From: Thelonectria olida
Lineage: Eukaryota; Ascomycota; Sordariomycetes; Hypocreales; Nectriaceae
Assembly: GCA_020736575.1 (NCBI GenBank)
Contig: JAGPYM010000010.1
Span: 868,001-932,000, forward strand
Length of the DNA: 64,000 bases
Reading direction: 5' to 3'
Shown here: piece after piece, positions 25,501 through 37,703 of the stretch
Layout of the letters: each line of letters starts with the position of its first letter
Position numbering within the stretch: position 1 is the stretch's first letter
Made by a program: the position numbers and the translations under genes
Notes under the pieces: generated by a model
Told to the model about the DNA's origin: nothing
What the model saw: the letters and a program-made list of their open reading frames with translations, nothing else
Database searches by the model: none

Positions 25501-25785
25501 TTTTATCTATGCTCTTCTCTGTGTGAGGCGAGGGCGGACTGTCCGAGAGGATAAGGCGAAAGGGCTCGTCACAACAGGGGCGGTGAAGCCCGCGAGGACA
25601 GGTCGGTCCTTTGCTGTACTGCATCTTTCTGGTTGTCTAGACTACGTAGCCAAGCCAAGGGCATCGATCTGCACAAGGGGGATGGATGTGCGCGTGTGTC
25701 ATGTGTGCTATGCTGCTGTACAACGACGAGATGATGCCGACGCCCGGAGAACCGCAGTCACCAAATTCCTCCTCCCCTATACCTG

Positions 25786-25805
25786 CACACACACACACAC
25801 ACACA
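25786..25805. repeat. (CA)n microsatellite
   Basis: An uninterrupted CA run of about ten units is followed by an imperfect extension, ATACGCACACAG. It lies in the gene-poor region. Confidence 0.85.
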
Positions 25806-26291
25806 TACGCACACAGCTGTAGTCACACACAACAAACCAAAGGCCCTCCCCCCTGAAGCAAGTACCGGTAGGCTATTCTGGTAGTGCCAGGCCCTTCACG
25901 AACAGTTGCCAGTCGTGCCATGGCAACGGGCGCTTAGAGGAACAAGTGGGAAAAAAAAGTGACCATGCAAGGGGAGAGGACCCCGAGAGGTCGGTGGGAA
26001 TACGAGGTTTTTATTTTATTTTTGAAAATGCTGGCGTAGCAGAGGCCACGCGCCGGGCCAAGGAGGGTGAGAGCCGCTTTCGGGGAGGGAGCGAGGGAGA
26101 TGAGCGTTACTAGAGGGCGGAATTGCGATATCAGATATCATGGATGTTTGCGTCTGGTTTGGTGTTTTGGAGTTTTTGCTTCTATGTCGAGGCTCGAAAG
26201 GGTGCTGCGGAACGTGACCGGCCCCCACGACTCTTCAACCCGAAGGGGTCTGAGAGTACCTGCCAAAAGCACGAGTCAAGAAGTGCCCTAT

Positions 26292-26316
26292 TTCTATTCT
26301 ATTCTATTCTATTCTA
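26292..26316. repeat. (TTCTA)5 minisatellite
   Basis: There are five perfect copies of TTCTA. The unit is unusual for this otherwise GC-balanced sequence. Confidence 0.85.
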
Positions 26317-27818
26317 GTCCGCGAGACGGTCGTTGCCCTGATGTCACGACTCTCTCACGGTCCCCCAATGCGTCGATGCCTCGGCTGTTAGCACGAGCAA
26401 CACTGAACGCCGCTTACCCTATCCTTCCTAAGTCTACGCTGCTGGAAATACCGCCCCGTACGCGGAATACCCGCTCCCCGTTGTGGTCATTACCGTATGA
26501 GCCTAGGGACTTCGTATTTGGGCCTCTGCTCATATCCCTTCGGGCACCGGCGTCGGTTGGTCGTGGGTGGAGGTCCTGGCTCGGGCGCTTGGGTTTGCAT
26601 GGACAGCATGTCGGTTGCTGTTAAGCGCCGTAGGGCGTCTGTCCGTGGAGCTTTCGGGGGTCATGATCGTACGAGGAAGCAGGGTGATGCTATTTTGGTG
26701 GTGGTGGGTTGATCAAGTGTCATGATGGATGTGCTTGATGTCATGACTCCCTGCTGGACATGGCTTGATCGATGCCAGTTTGAGGAGAGGGGAGCAACCA
26801 CGAGCTTGGTGCGAAGACTCACTTCTAATGATAGCAACCATCTCAACCTGATCCATCAAACTTCTATTCGAGAAGACGCAGAGTCGAATGACCTGATGCA
26901 GGATGAGAAGAGACATGATATGGTAGGCTTGATCGGTTGTTGATGGAACATTGAAGAGATCACATCGTTTTATTCCAATGACAAAAAAGCCAATAGACAA
27001 GCCTATTTAGACGCGTCTTTCGATTGGAATGTGAAGTTACTCGCACCCCATCTTCTAAGGGTGTCGAGTTGTATCGGTTGAGGATGGAATGCATGTTGCT
27101 CAACTCGAAGGCATTCCAAACGCAAGAAGGACACCTGAGTAGGATTCAAGTCAGTCACGATAATGAAGACGACGAGAAATCACTCAAATACAATAGCTGA
27201 TAGGTGTATTTGACCTTGACATGAAATCGAGCTGAGGTCAAGTCGACACATCTGCACCACAAGAGACGGCGCGGCAGTATAGAACAAGACATCAAAATGC
27301 CTTCAAACAACCACTCAAATTGTGAGCCATTCGCCCTCTCAGAGCTACCCTAATCTATCTAAGTTTGCTGACTTTCCCATGTCGCAGTTTCATCCATGTT
27401 TCCCATCCCTCGCTCGAGAAACCTTTCTATCAACTTTACCCATTGACGACATATCGTTTCATCCCAGTCCATGACAATCAAGGTATACTTTTCCTCCCCT
27501 TTGTTGAGCCGTCGTCATAGAATCATCATCAGATCCATCTCCCACATCGCATGTAAAGGAATCCTCCCCAAAATGAATAACTCGCGCCCACGCCACACCA
27601 GAGCATCGTCGACATGTGTATGCACCAGCTGTGGTTCGCCGCCTCTCCTAGCGCTCGCCATGCAACCCGCCATTCCCGAGCCCGTTGGATGCTACCTAAT
27701 GTGAAACAGAAAAAAAAAGAGTCGAAATGCTATCTATGGCTATTTAATTATTCGTCCTCCGGTTCCTTGTCGTCAAATACCAATATTCCGTGGTTGGCTT
27801 TGGCCTACACTACCAGTA

Positions 27819-30772
27819 CTATAGGGTGTAGTGGCCTTCCAGGGCTTGTCGATCCTTTGGTTGCAATTGTCCCAAGAAGTCACTGAACTGGGGAATCATC
27901 TGCTTGTAGGCAGAGAGGACCTGTACTCTTGTTAGCAATTGTCTCCCAACCCGATATATCCTGGGTGACTCACATTCTGGAAGACGCTGTGCAAGTCTTG
28001 CTTAGTAGGATTGTTGAGCTTGATATCGCGGTATCGGGCAATGGAGACGAAGTATTGGAGAAGCACCTTCTCCATGGCCTGGGGGTTACGACCGACAATC
28101 ATAGAGAAACCCTTGAATGCTGTGTCCTTTTCCTCAGTGGGCTCGACCTCTCCCATGATGCTTAGCCAGTCTTCGGCAAAGTTGCCAAGATGGGGAGCCA
28201 AAAGCTCTGAATTGTCTAGTCCCAAGCGACCGAGGGCCATGGCCGCGTTCTCGTTGAGAGCCTTGGGCACGCGGGGGTTCGTCATAATCTCAACGAACCT
28301 CTGGACAAGTTCAGGCACCCAGGGTCCCATGTTTGACTTGTGTTGCATCGAAACCTCACCAGCTGACCAGCAGGCGTTGTTAACGACGCCAAAACCACTG
28401 TCAATCTCCTCGTCGAGAATGTTGTCCAGATCAAGCTGTTTCAGCATGATAGGGAAGATGGTTGGAAGGTACTGTTGCAACAAGGGGTACACATATCGGG
28501 CGCAGTCGCCCAACAGAGCGTACGCCGACTGGCGGACCTCATCAGCGGGGTCCTCCATGCAGAAGCTAAGGAGCTCAAAGAACGATTGCTGAGAGTTCTT
28601 AACGAGTGCTGCGGCCTTGTCATCATCGAGAGCCTGAATAATGGCACTCAGAAGATCAAGACTCGTAACGAGGAAATCCTTGTCTGGCTGGTCAAGGGCT
28701 GGGTTGCTGGCGGCCGCCAACGTTTGTTCGAGGTTGATGTGGATGATGTTGACACATCGCAGGAAAATGGGCTCGGCGTACGCAGCAAAGGCATCGTTCA
28801 TAGCCATGGCAACGTAAGAGAGACACTCGAGCATAGGGAAGAGCTCGCGGGACTGATCCGACACCTTGTTGTATCGGTCAATCAAGGCCGGCATCAATTG
28901 GCCAGCCAGGTCGGGTCGGGCCATGACGGGCCCAATATGCTCAGCCAGGGTCTGAATACAGTCGTATAGAATGTACATGTTGCGATCCTTGTACTTGGCA
29001 AAGCACTTGACATATTGAGAAATGATAGGGCCACTGTAGGGCTCCAGGATCTTGCCAGCCTTCTCTTCGAGGTTAGCGAAGGCCGAGGCACCAGCCTCCT
29101 GGACTTTCTTGTTATTGTCCAGCATCTTGCGAAGAATTCCATCCATCATTGGGACAAAGAACTGTTCTCTTTGCTGATCCTCCAGGTTGGCAGCCCAAGA
29201 TGAGTAACGACCGAGAGTCCAGCAGGTAATCTGGCGAACGACAGGCTCTTGGTCCTCTAGCAACGAAATCAAGTAGGGCACCAACTCAGGGAGATGGGGC
29301 TTGACAACGTTCAAGCAACCTTCGGCAACGGCGCCGAGGGCCAACACTGCCGCCTCACGGTAGGGCCACTCGTCGTGCTTCAGGTTCTGTGAAAGGTAGG
29401 GGAAGATGGCCTCAAAAACGGGATCCTGGAAATCGCGGGCGAAAACGTCGAGGGCGGCAGCGGAGCACTTGCGAATGGTCCATCTTTCGTTGGGGTTGGC
29501 GTCATCGCCGTCCTCATAGTCATCAACCTCGCCCTCCTCCAGATCCTCATCCATCTCGGCCAGCTTCTCGTAGGCGTTGCCGTTCTGGTTGGGGTCAGCA
29601 GAGGCCGATTGCTCGCCATTGGCTTTTCGTGCAGTGGGCTTCTTGGCAAACGCAGGTCTGATATCCTCCTCGCGATCTTCCTCATCCTCGTCATCTGATT
29701 GGCCTCCGAGAAGGGCAATATCCTCGCCGCTGTAGATCATGCATTCTAACAGAACAGGGATGATCTTGTTGAGGTAAGGCTTTAGGCTGGTCCATAGATT
29801 CTCATGCTCTCCAACAGCCAACCAGAACTCGGCAGCCTCACAAGCTAGTTCTTCGTCATCCGACTTTTGCTGGCTGATGATATAGTCGACGAGACCACCA
29901 GTGTGAGGTAGGAGCTTGTCAGGTCGAGTATCAACGAGCTGAACAAAGGCACGACAGACTTGACGACGAACGTCAGGGTGTTCGTCACTGGCGAGGATGA
30001 ATAGGTGCTGGAGGAGATCGTCGATGGAATTGAGCATGGCTTGGGACTCGAGGGGAGTGAAGACGTTAATGGCAGTCAGGGCACCAGCTCGGACCTTGGG
30101 TAGGGGGTTCTTGGTAGCGGTGATGAGTTGAGGGAGGACGTAGTTGAGGGGTCGCTGGCCATTGACCTCCTTCATTAGCATGCGGTAGTTGTCTTCGCAA
30201 ATCTTGGCCAGGGCGGACATGGCACCCTCCTGCGACTCGTTGGCGACTTGACCAGAGGCATTGGAGGTCAAGTCGAGGAGTTGAGGGAGCAGCTCGGGCC
30301 AGCCCAGCAGACCTCCACGACGAATGACCTCGGTCGCAATGTTTCCGGCAAAGCTTCGAATCTGCGAGTTCTTGTCTTGGAGGCCCATGGGGACGGCCAA
30401 CTTGACAAGTTGCAGGCTGGAGTCGGGAATGGATTTCCAGTCAGAGCGGATGTTGTTCTTGAGCATGATACCGGCGGCGGAACGGACGAGGTGAAAGTCT
30501 TGCTCGGTGAATTGGAGGCCATCGGGAGGTTGAGTGCTTGAGAAGAGGTATGCGAGGTAGTTGTTGACATCAGGCGAGGACTTGGCTGAATCGAGCATCT
30601 AGGAGGGGCAATCATGGTCAGCGAACTGGCGGGCGCATGATCTGGACGCAGCGGAGGGGTAATGACTTACTTGTTCAGCCTGCTTCTGAGCGTTCTTGTC
30701 GAAGCCGCTCAACGAGTCCTTGAGGCAAGCAGCAAGCTGTTGCAGCGACTCGGGGGAGGGTTGCCAGGCCAT
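27819..30772 (-). CDS. Transportin / karyopherin beta-2 (Kap104-like nuclear import receptor)
   Basis: Proposed exons are 30772-30671, 30598-27974 and 27920-27819 (942 aa), with phase-0 introns whose donors are GTAAGT and GTGAGT. The protein is a HEAT-repeat solenoid throughout. A long acidic, disordered insert at about 334-404, rich in Asp and Glu, is the hallmark of the transportin H8 loop that releases cargo when RanGTP binds. Length and the conserved ending match Kap104/transportin-1. Known family members carry PY-NLS cargoes such as hnRNP-like RNA-binding proteins into the nucleus. The first exon encodes the MAWQPSPESL start, and the last adds 33 residues that the uninterrupted middle frame would miss. 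Its leader, upstream on the - strand, is pyrimidine-rich. Confidence 0.96.
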
Positions 30773-33700
30773 GGTGGACGGCGGGTTGGGTGGGTTGGAT
30801 GTGAGGTTGTCGCGGTAAGGTGGTAGCGAAATTGAGTGGGCGCAGGGTCTCGAGGTGGGAGAATGGAAAAGTTGGAGCGACTTGGACGTCTTTTATCACA
30901 TGGGCGAAGCTCCGCAGCTTCTCGAAGATAAAGGAGAGGCAAGTTAGCGGAGCAGAAGATGGGTGTTTGTCGCAGTCGCGGGCTCTGGGGTCGTCGCAGG
31001 CCTCAGGCTCAGGGACTCGGCTGAGGACTCGAGGCTTCAGAAGTGGGAGGTAAAGGTAGGCGGGAAGAAGGCGAGCAAGCAAGCGGTGGGTGGGATGTGG
31101 TTTGGCACACTGACAGTGCCAGTGCTCGTGCGGACTGCGGTGCTGCTGGGATGGGCGGGAAGCGAAAGAGTGCCCCTCAACAGCAGGGGTGTTTGAGTGG
31201 AGTGGAAAAAAGGGTAAAAAAAAAAGAAGAGGGACTGGAGGGACGCTCTGGACGGGCATAGGCATTAGTGAGAGTAGAGCATGACCGTAGATGGCATAGA
31301 CATGGATGGGTATAATGGGTCGTGGGGCCACCGAGTAGCAAACTCACCACGGTCGTTTGTATCAATTCCTTCGCGTTTGTGTGTGGCTTTGGGTATTTTT
31401 CTTTTGCGTGTGGGTTGTGGGCTGCGTTGTGCCGTTTACTGTTTGTTTCGCTGTACTGTATAGCGCAAGTACAGGAGTTGTCAGGCTGAAGCCAAGTTTG
31501 AATCAGAGTTGAAGATATGAAGTGGTAAGAGAAGCGCACAGAGTGAGGTAGATGGCGTAGGAGCTGAAACGGGAAGTCACCCCCCTCTTTTTAAGGGCCT
31601 TTGTCTTGTTAAGAATTACTAGCAAGTCCACGGGCAGGTACCTATCACAAGTGAAGAAATTATCTACGAATAATAATTTACTAGTTACTCTTAAGCTGGA
31701 AGGGAAGGAACAAAACGGAAAAGGACCAAGCCAGTAAAGACAGGGAGAAAATTGGTGGGCGGATGGGTGCAATGAGAGTGGAGAGGAACAGATGAGGGGC
31801 GCATTTGGCGGGCAGCGACAGAACCGCTGAGAAGAAGGTGGAGGCGGAGGAGGCGAGGTGGGAATGAATCAATGAGTCGGAAGGTGGTGGGAGCACCAAC
31901 GCTACCAAAGAGAACAGCACCAAAAAAAACACCACACCATTTTCACACAGCCCAGATCAAGTCAAGGCTGGCTTACCTTTTCACGGTGTAACACCTTTTG
32001 ACACCCAACTTGGCACACAGAAGCTACCTAGCGCCTGGTAGTTACATCACCAACTCCTCCACGGATTAATTTAGGTGCCCGGTCTTGGTCAGTCGACCAC
32101 CACCAAAACGAGAATCTAATGGTCACTTGTCCATCATTGTGCACTAAAAGGAAGGAAAAAACCGAGCCTTGACAGGATGTGCATTGGAGAATGGAGGGGA
32201 AGAAACTGCATGATTTCGAATGATAGCCAAATCAGAAAAGAAAACGGGAGAAGATTCTTTCCAAGTGTCTGGTAGGTAGCAACCGCCTGTATGAGCTAAG
32301 GTAGGTCGTCCTCGTCCTCATGCATAGGTGGTGCAAACAACGGGAAGGAAAGAAAACTCTGTAGCGGGGCTGCGATAACGATAACCCCGCCGCCTCCAGT
32401 CCCCGATTCCTCCAGAGGTAGAAGTGGCTTCAGTTGCGCGGGGAATCATGCATCCATGGATGCTTCGTGCAGGCAACATTCAATAACCTATTGTTCCTCT
32501 ATCCTTCACAATGAGGATGGACTACCGTTAGGGTACTATTCTCGCCGTCTTCCCGTTTGTAGGGAATATGCATACATGTTGTGTTGGTCCTTTCAACTCA
32601 GCGTCTGTTTCTTCTGCTGCGAACAACCGGCGCTAATTGACTGGGTGTGCTAACAAGAAAATCCAATGACCGAGCTCTCTCTGCCCTCACCAACCGGCCA
32701 GTTTCAGCTGTTCTCAGCCTGAGTGTCTATCCGTATGGCAGATCTATTTCTTGTTTCAGTTGGTTTCTCATGTCGCCGTTGCCGCCGCGGCACTCGAACC
32801 TCCTGATGCCATTGTTTGCCTGCACTTATCCGCCTCCCTCTCAGCCATCCCCTTGGCGTGAGCTATGTAGCCGGTGGTGCTTCATCCTCCCGGTCAGTCA
32901 AACGACACGAATGCCATTGATGCCTCCTCTTCCTCTGTGCAACCGCATGCCGGCTGCTGCCCGATCGCCACGCCCATCTCACCGCAGCTTGGTCTCCTGT
33001 CTCACAGGCCGTCACACAGCATTCGGCATGAACTAGGTACCAACACAGCTTCGGTTGAAATCGCGACGAAGGAAACCAAAAGACCAAGAGTCCGTCCCTT
33101 CTCCTTACCGTCGAGGGCCATTCCTTATGTTTCCTTGCTTATCGCAGTCTTAATGCCGGGTTGGTGCCTAAACGAGCGTTCTCGACAACTACTCGGACAC
33201 TAGTCGACGCAATCGACGAGAATTGCAAGTCCTCGGACCTCTTGGGCGGTCGGGTAGTTGCTTTCCAGAGCGAATTGCTTGTATCGTTTTCCCCGCCTCA
33301 TTCCGGGTTGACCGAATCTCCCGTTTGTATTCGTACATGTTTGCTTTACATCAGACCAGACTGGACTTCTCGCATGCTGAACAAGACGGCCGACTACCTG
33401 TTCCTCAATGCCGTCTATTTTTTGGTCTGCCAACAGCAGAAGCCGAAGAGCACCGCAGACGACTTTTTCTGCCAACAAATGCTGCTACCCGCTCCAGAAC
33501 GCCATCCTGCTGAGCCAGGTTGTTCCGCCGAACCCGCGTCGGTCTGCGAAAGCAGCCGGTCTCTTGTCTCGTTTGCTCTCGCGCAACTCGCGATCACGGG
33601 AGTGACAAACATTTTGACTGAAGCCACTTGTGCGCCCGTATCACGGCGGCACCAGGCGTCCCCATGTCCCATGTCGTAATTCCATGCCGGCTTGACAGCT

Positions 33701-33831
33701 CCTTCCCCCGGGCATTCTTGGTCTCTTGGTGTGTTTTGACATGAATCAGCCGAAAGTAATAGAATAGGGTGTAATGGTGGGCGTTTGCTCCCAGTGATAG
33801 CATGGGCCGACCTGAGATGATGGCATGGGAA
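30773..33831. other. Intergenic region between transportin and the PAC4-like gene
   Basis: The first 500 bases next to 30772 are purine-rich on the + strand (pyrimidine-rich in the transportin sense), including A-runs at 31204-31226, and should hold the transportin leader and promoter. The remaining 2.5 kb show no supportable gene. Frames of up to 172 codons at 33161-33679 lack any motif. Confidence 0.5.
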
Positions 33832-34325
33832 TTACGCCGTGGGAGCCCCCCCTTCTGCCTTTTGGTTCTGGAGTTTTTCCAAAACAATTTGGACAATGTT
33901 CTTGAGCGCTTCCATCTCTTCTTCCACCGTGCCACCCATACCGGCATTGGCAAAACTTATCGAGTTGGTCACATACACGGGCAGCTCGATCTTTCGCGCC
34001 AACACCTTGGCTACACGCTCCGTAAACTCGATTGTAGACTCGGAGGAAAAGAGAGTCGTTGACAGCGGCTGTCCTGCATTCAGTCTCTGCAGTAGTGTAG
34101 GTTAGTTCTGACCTGTCACTACACTTTGTTGGTGAGACGAGAAGGACATACGTTGGGAAGGGCGTAGACGAACGAGCCCATGTTGGTGGGGGTGGCGATT
34201 TCGTCTTGTGTCGCTGTTGCAAGAAACAACATGATTGCTTTGGCCTTTGTTGATAGCCGTAGGTAGATGCGAGTATCGAGTGACATGGGGACGGGGATTG
34301 AGAGTTCGATGGTTTTGGAAGCCAT
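33832..34325 (-). CDS. PAC4-type proteasome assembly chaperone (PSMG4/Pba4-like)
   Basis: Two exons, 34325-34152 and 34086-33832, give 142 aa; the intron starts GTATGT, ends GCAG and is phase 0. The protein is small and single-domain. Its second half follows the PAC4 pattern: a segment around FTERVAKVLARK, then a strand ending PVYVTNS, a short loop, and a final helix EEEMEALKNIVQIVLEKL, as in human PSMG4. PAC4/Pba4 pairs with PAC3/Pba3 and guides ordering of alpha subunits during 20S core assembly in the cytosol. The start lies 713 bases from the divergent methyltransferase start. Family recognition is by eye from a short, poorly conserved protein, so it is probable rather than certain. Confidence 0.75.
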
Positions 34326-35038
34326 AGTGATTTAATGAGAGAGGAGAATTAGATAGGATGAGAGCAAAGATAGAGCGTGTAGTTGAATGATGAGGGTATT
34401 CTGAGTGCTTTCCTTGGTGTGTTGATCGTTGAAAACTGAGTACGTACTCGTGGGAGTGAGAGGGAGACAGAGTGAGGGGTTGTTGATTGTGGTGAGAGTG
34501 GATACTCAAATCGAAAGTCAATGGAACAAGGGAAATAAATAATTAGTGACTTCTTTTCAGTCAGACGGAAAATGGAAATGCACAAAATAAAAAGAAATGT
34601 GTGGTACGCAAGCGAAGAAAGAACGACAACAGCTTCTTCTTTCCGCAATAAATTCAGCCTCAAATTGTTGAGCATCAAGCCTTCACCGCGACTGCTACAC
34701 TCTACAATCACATGATGGCTTCTGTCTCCCCACGCCTGTCATTGGCCAAAGAGAAGGTTCTGCCACAGCCTCCACACATCGAGGGGTTGGTTCATGGGGC
34801 TGATGGGCGGCCTGATTGTTGACTGCAGCCTGGATCGGAGCTCCAGTGTTGAAGCAGGAGACAAGAGTCAGCAAAACGGAGTCAACCTTTTTTTTTTCCA
34901 CTTGGACATCTCGCTCACTTTTTCGCCTGATAGATTTTGTTTCTCATCTTCATTGCAGTCTAACATTGGACGCTAGTTGGTGAAGATAAATTATTCTTAT
35001 TTCACCTTTGGATTCCCCCCACGTTGGATCCTGCAGCC
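34326..35038. promoter_or_regulatory. Shared intergenic promoter region between two divergent genes
   Basis: These 713 bases separate the start codons of the PAC4-like gene (-) and the N2227 methyltransferase gene (+). The left part is purine-rich on the + strand, which makes it a CT-rich leader in the PAC4 direction. A T9 run followed by a CT-rich stretch at about 34889-34960 leads into the methyltransferase start. I could not assign individual factor sites. Confidence 0.5.
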
Positions 35039-36577
35039 ATGGCCCATCACCCCAGGGATCAGGATGGTGATGTTCAGGTGCACATAGAACCGCCCGCAGA
35101 AAGCGACAGAGCCGAGTGGGCAGGAGTCGAGGAAAACATCGAGGATCCGGAAGAAGTTCGCGTCATATTCTGCGCGTTGGATTCATTCTTGTGAGTGCAA
35201 GACCGAAGGGGAGGATTTGTTGTGGTTTTTGGCGAGTGTTTTGAGTCGAGATGGCCTCATCTGTTCCCAGTACCAAAGTATATTCCAATACCATGGATCC
35301 ATACTCGTACTCCATGAACCGAGTGGTTCTGTACATGGATTATATCCCACCAACGCCTCATCGATCTCCTTCACATAGACCTTGTCATGCTGAGACCCCC
35401 CTTTCTCTCCCCCAACAGTCAGTATGCCAAAGTCGCCCACTTCAACATCACCCATCTCCGTCGCCAGTCCTTCTACGCACTGCCCCAGGACCACTGGAAG
35501 ATGCTCGCCGAGCCGCCTTTCAACTTCCTCGAAACTCTCGAAAAGACAGACGAGGCCATTGACGTCAACGCCGAGTTCGCCCGCGCTATTGCAAGGTTCG
35601 GTCTGCAGTCCTTCAGCATGATCGCCCCCGGCCCTAACGGCTCCGAGCCTCAGATGCCGCACGAGTGGGCCGGCGTCGCCAAACACGCAGACATCGACAA
35701 GGCGAGGAGCACCATTCGCCAGTTCTACCGCGACTGGTGCGTAGCCGGCGCCAACGAGCGTGAGGCTTGTTACGGACCCGTCATGAGAGCGTTGGAGAAG
35801 GAGAAGGCAAAGTGGCCCGAACGGGGACCGCTCAAGGTTCTTGTTCCAGGAGCTGGTCTGGGAAGACTGGTATTTGATCTGTGTGCTGCAGGCTACCACT
35901 CCGAAGGCAACGAAATCTCATATCATCAGCTCCTGGCCTCATCCTACATCCTTAACGGACTGAATTCCGCCAACCAGCACACCATCTACCCCTGGATTCA
36001 TACCTTTTCCAACCACATCACTCGCGCAAACCACCTCCGCAGCTACACCGTCCCGGACATCCACCCCAGCACCACTCTCGCCAGCCTTCCCAACGTCGGC
36101 TCCATGTCCATGTGCGCGGCCGACTTCCTCTGCCTATACGCCGACGACGAGCACAAGGACACCTACGATGCCGTGGCCAGCGTCTTCTTCCTCGACACGG
36201 CCCCCAACCTGATCCGTTATCTCGAAGTCATTAGGCACTGTCTCCGCCCGGGCGGCGTGCTGGTCAACCTAGGCCCGTTGCTTTGGCACTTTGAGAACCA
36301 CGCCCCGGGGAATCACGGCCTCGACGACGACGGAGACGGCGAGCACGACTACAACAACTCGTCCGGCATCGCCGATCCTGGTAGCTTCGAGCTCTCCGAC
36401 GACGAGGTCATGGCCCTGGTCGAGAAGATGGGCTTTGACGTCGAGTGGCGCCAGACGGGCATCGACGCGCCATACATCGTGGACCCGGAGAGTTTACTAC
36501 AGAGCACGTACAAGGCCAGTGCCTGGGTCGCACGTAAGCGTATGGAGACCAAGGATGAAGTAAAGGACACGAAATGA
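35039..36577 (+). CDS. N2227-like (carnosine N-methyltransferase family) SAM-dependent methyltransferase
   Basis: Exons 35039-35190 and 35419-36577 give 436 aa; the 228-base intron is GTGAGT..CAACAG, phase 2. The SAM-binding glycine loop is PGAGLGRL at 194-201. It is followed by an acidic residue in the GNEIS strand and by the downstream family motif around SVFFLDTAPN and LVNLGPLLWHF. This is the N2227 family, which includes human CARNMT1 (carnosine to anserine) and yeast YNL092W. The physiological substrate in filamentous fungi is not known to me. An Asp-rich insert lies between the last strand motifs, before the conserved LSDDEVMALVEKMGF. The start at CCATGG opens an acidic N-terminus; the long intron could hide a small extra exon, but I saw none with good sites. 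It converges on the dehydrogenase gene 205 bases away. Confidence 0.9.
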
Positions 36578-36782
36578 TGAATCAGAAACGGTTGAAATAC
36601 GAGAAAACGTTTTAGATGAGTCAAGAGCAACCTATGAATTGGAATGTGAAGATGTTTAGAATGTACTTGATGAATAGACATTTCTATACCCTATAGGCTT
36701 CTGCTGACCATTGGTTGGCCTTGACCCAAACCCGAATTTCTATATCATACATATGCCATCATTCGAACCATCAATTCACCGT

Positions 36783-37703
36783 CTACAGCTTTGATCCGCC
36801 CATCGACATCTCTCCCCTCGCCCACAAGGCCCCTCCATCAATAGCAATCGCCTCCCCGTTGACGTGCGATCCCGCACGACTAGCCAGATACACAACCACA
36901 CCAGCAATATCCTCGGGCAGTCCCAAACGGCCCATGGGATTGGCCTTGCCGATTTCCTCGGCGCCGCCACCCATGGCCAGCAGCCCGTTGGACATCCTGC
37001 TCGGGAAGAAGCCAGGGCAGATGGAGTTGACGGTGATGTGTCTAGGTCCTAGCTCAATCGCCAGGTTGCGACCCAGGTGGATGGCCGCCGCCTTGCTCGC
37101 CGAGTAGCCGTACGTGCCCTGCTTGCCCAGCGTGCCGATGCCCAGCCCGGCGACCGACGCCGTGATGATGACGCGGCTGGGGTCCTTCAGCGAGCCGCTC
37201 TTCTCGAGCAGCGGCGTGAACAGGCGCACCGTGTTGAAGACGGCCTTGACGTTGAGATCCATGACCTTGGCAAACGCCGAGTCGGGGTGCGTGTCGAAGG
37301 CCTCGCCCCAGGTCGCGCCGGCGTTGGCGAACAGCACGTCGACGTGGTCGGTGTGCTGCTTGACCTGGGCGAGGAGCTTCTCGACGCCCTCGACGGTGGC
37401 CGAGTCAGCAGGCGCGGAGATGGCGACGGCGCCGGGCTGGCGGTTGGGCAGGGCGTTGAGGGCCTTGACGGCTTCGTCGCAGGCGGAGGCTTTGCGCGAG
37501 GAGATGAAGACCTTTGCGGCGCCTGCTTGGAGGAAGCTGTGGTGATAAGGTTAGTATTGGGCGTTGAGGGATGGGGGAGAGAGAGGAGGGACGTACGCAG
37601 ATGCGGCGTGGAGGCCGAGACCTCGAGAGCCGCCGGTGATGACGATGACTTTGCCCTTGAGGGAGAAGAGGGAGGGGAAGTCGTTGAGATGAGCTTCAGC
37701 CAT
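36783..37703 (-). CDS. Short-chain dehydrogenase/reductase (classical SDR, FabG/RhlG-like)
   Basis: Exons 37703-37597 and 37536-36783 give 286 aa; the intron is GTACGT..CACAG, phase 2. The cofactor motif TGGSRGLG is at 23-30, NAG at 107-109, the catalytic serine in ITAS is Ser163, and the YxxxK pair is Tyr180/Lys184. These mark an active classical SDR with an NAD(P)-binding Rossmann fold. The arginine following the glycine motif suggests NADPH preference (inference). Fungal relatives are often labelled 3-oxoacyl-ACP reductase of rhamnolipid type, but that name does not fix the substrate, and no fatty-acid or secondary-metabolism partner genes are adjacent. The frame is GC-rich with strong third-position bias, which supports coding. 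Confidence 0.93.

Larger units (their letters stand above)
10522..27818. other. Gene-poor region of about 17 kb
   Basis: I find no gene that can be supported on either strand. The first part (10522 to about 11560) probably holds the leader and promoter of the Zn2Cys6 gene, because its - strand is pyrimidine-rich at 11390-11560. Other composition islands are GT/GGAT-rich at 13200-13440 and CT-rich on the + strand at 14160-14330. Open frames reach 225-250 codons, but they have biased compositions (Pro/Ser/Arg-rich), no motifs and no conserved splice structure, and similar lengths occur antisense to GC-rich sequence elsewhere in the window. Base composition is ordinary, so this is not an obviously AT-rich, repeat-mutated block. 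The end next to 27819 should include the transportin 3' UTR. Confidence 0.55.

Noticed and set aside
27298..27446. Start codon in a near-perfect fungal context followed by a GTGAGC donor and a CAG acceptor
   Set aside because: Splicing gives only about 27 codons before a stop, with no support beyond the context; it may be a chance site or a short upstream ORF.
36578..36782. Possible overlapping 3' UTR pair or small gene between convergent genes
   Set aside because: Only 205 bases separate the two stop codons and nothing there looks coding. It is ordinary convergent spacing.
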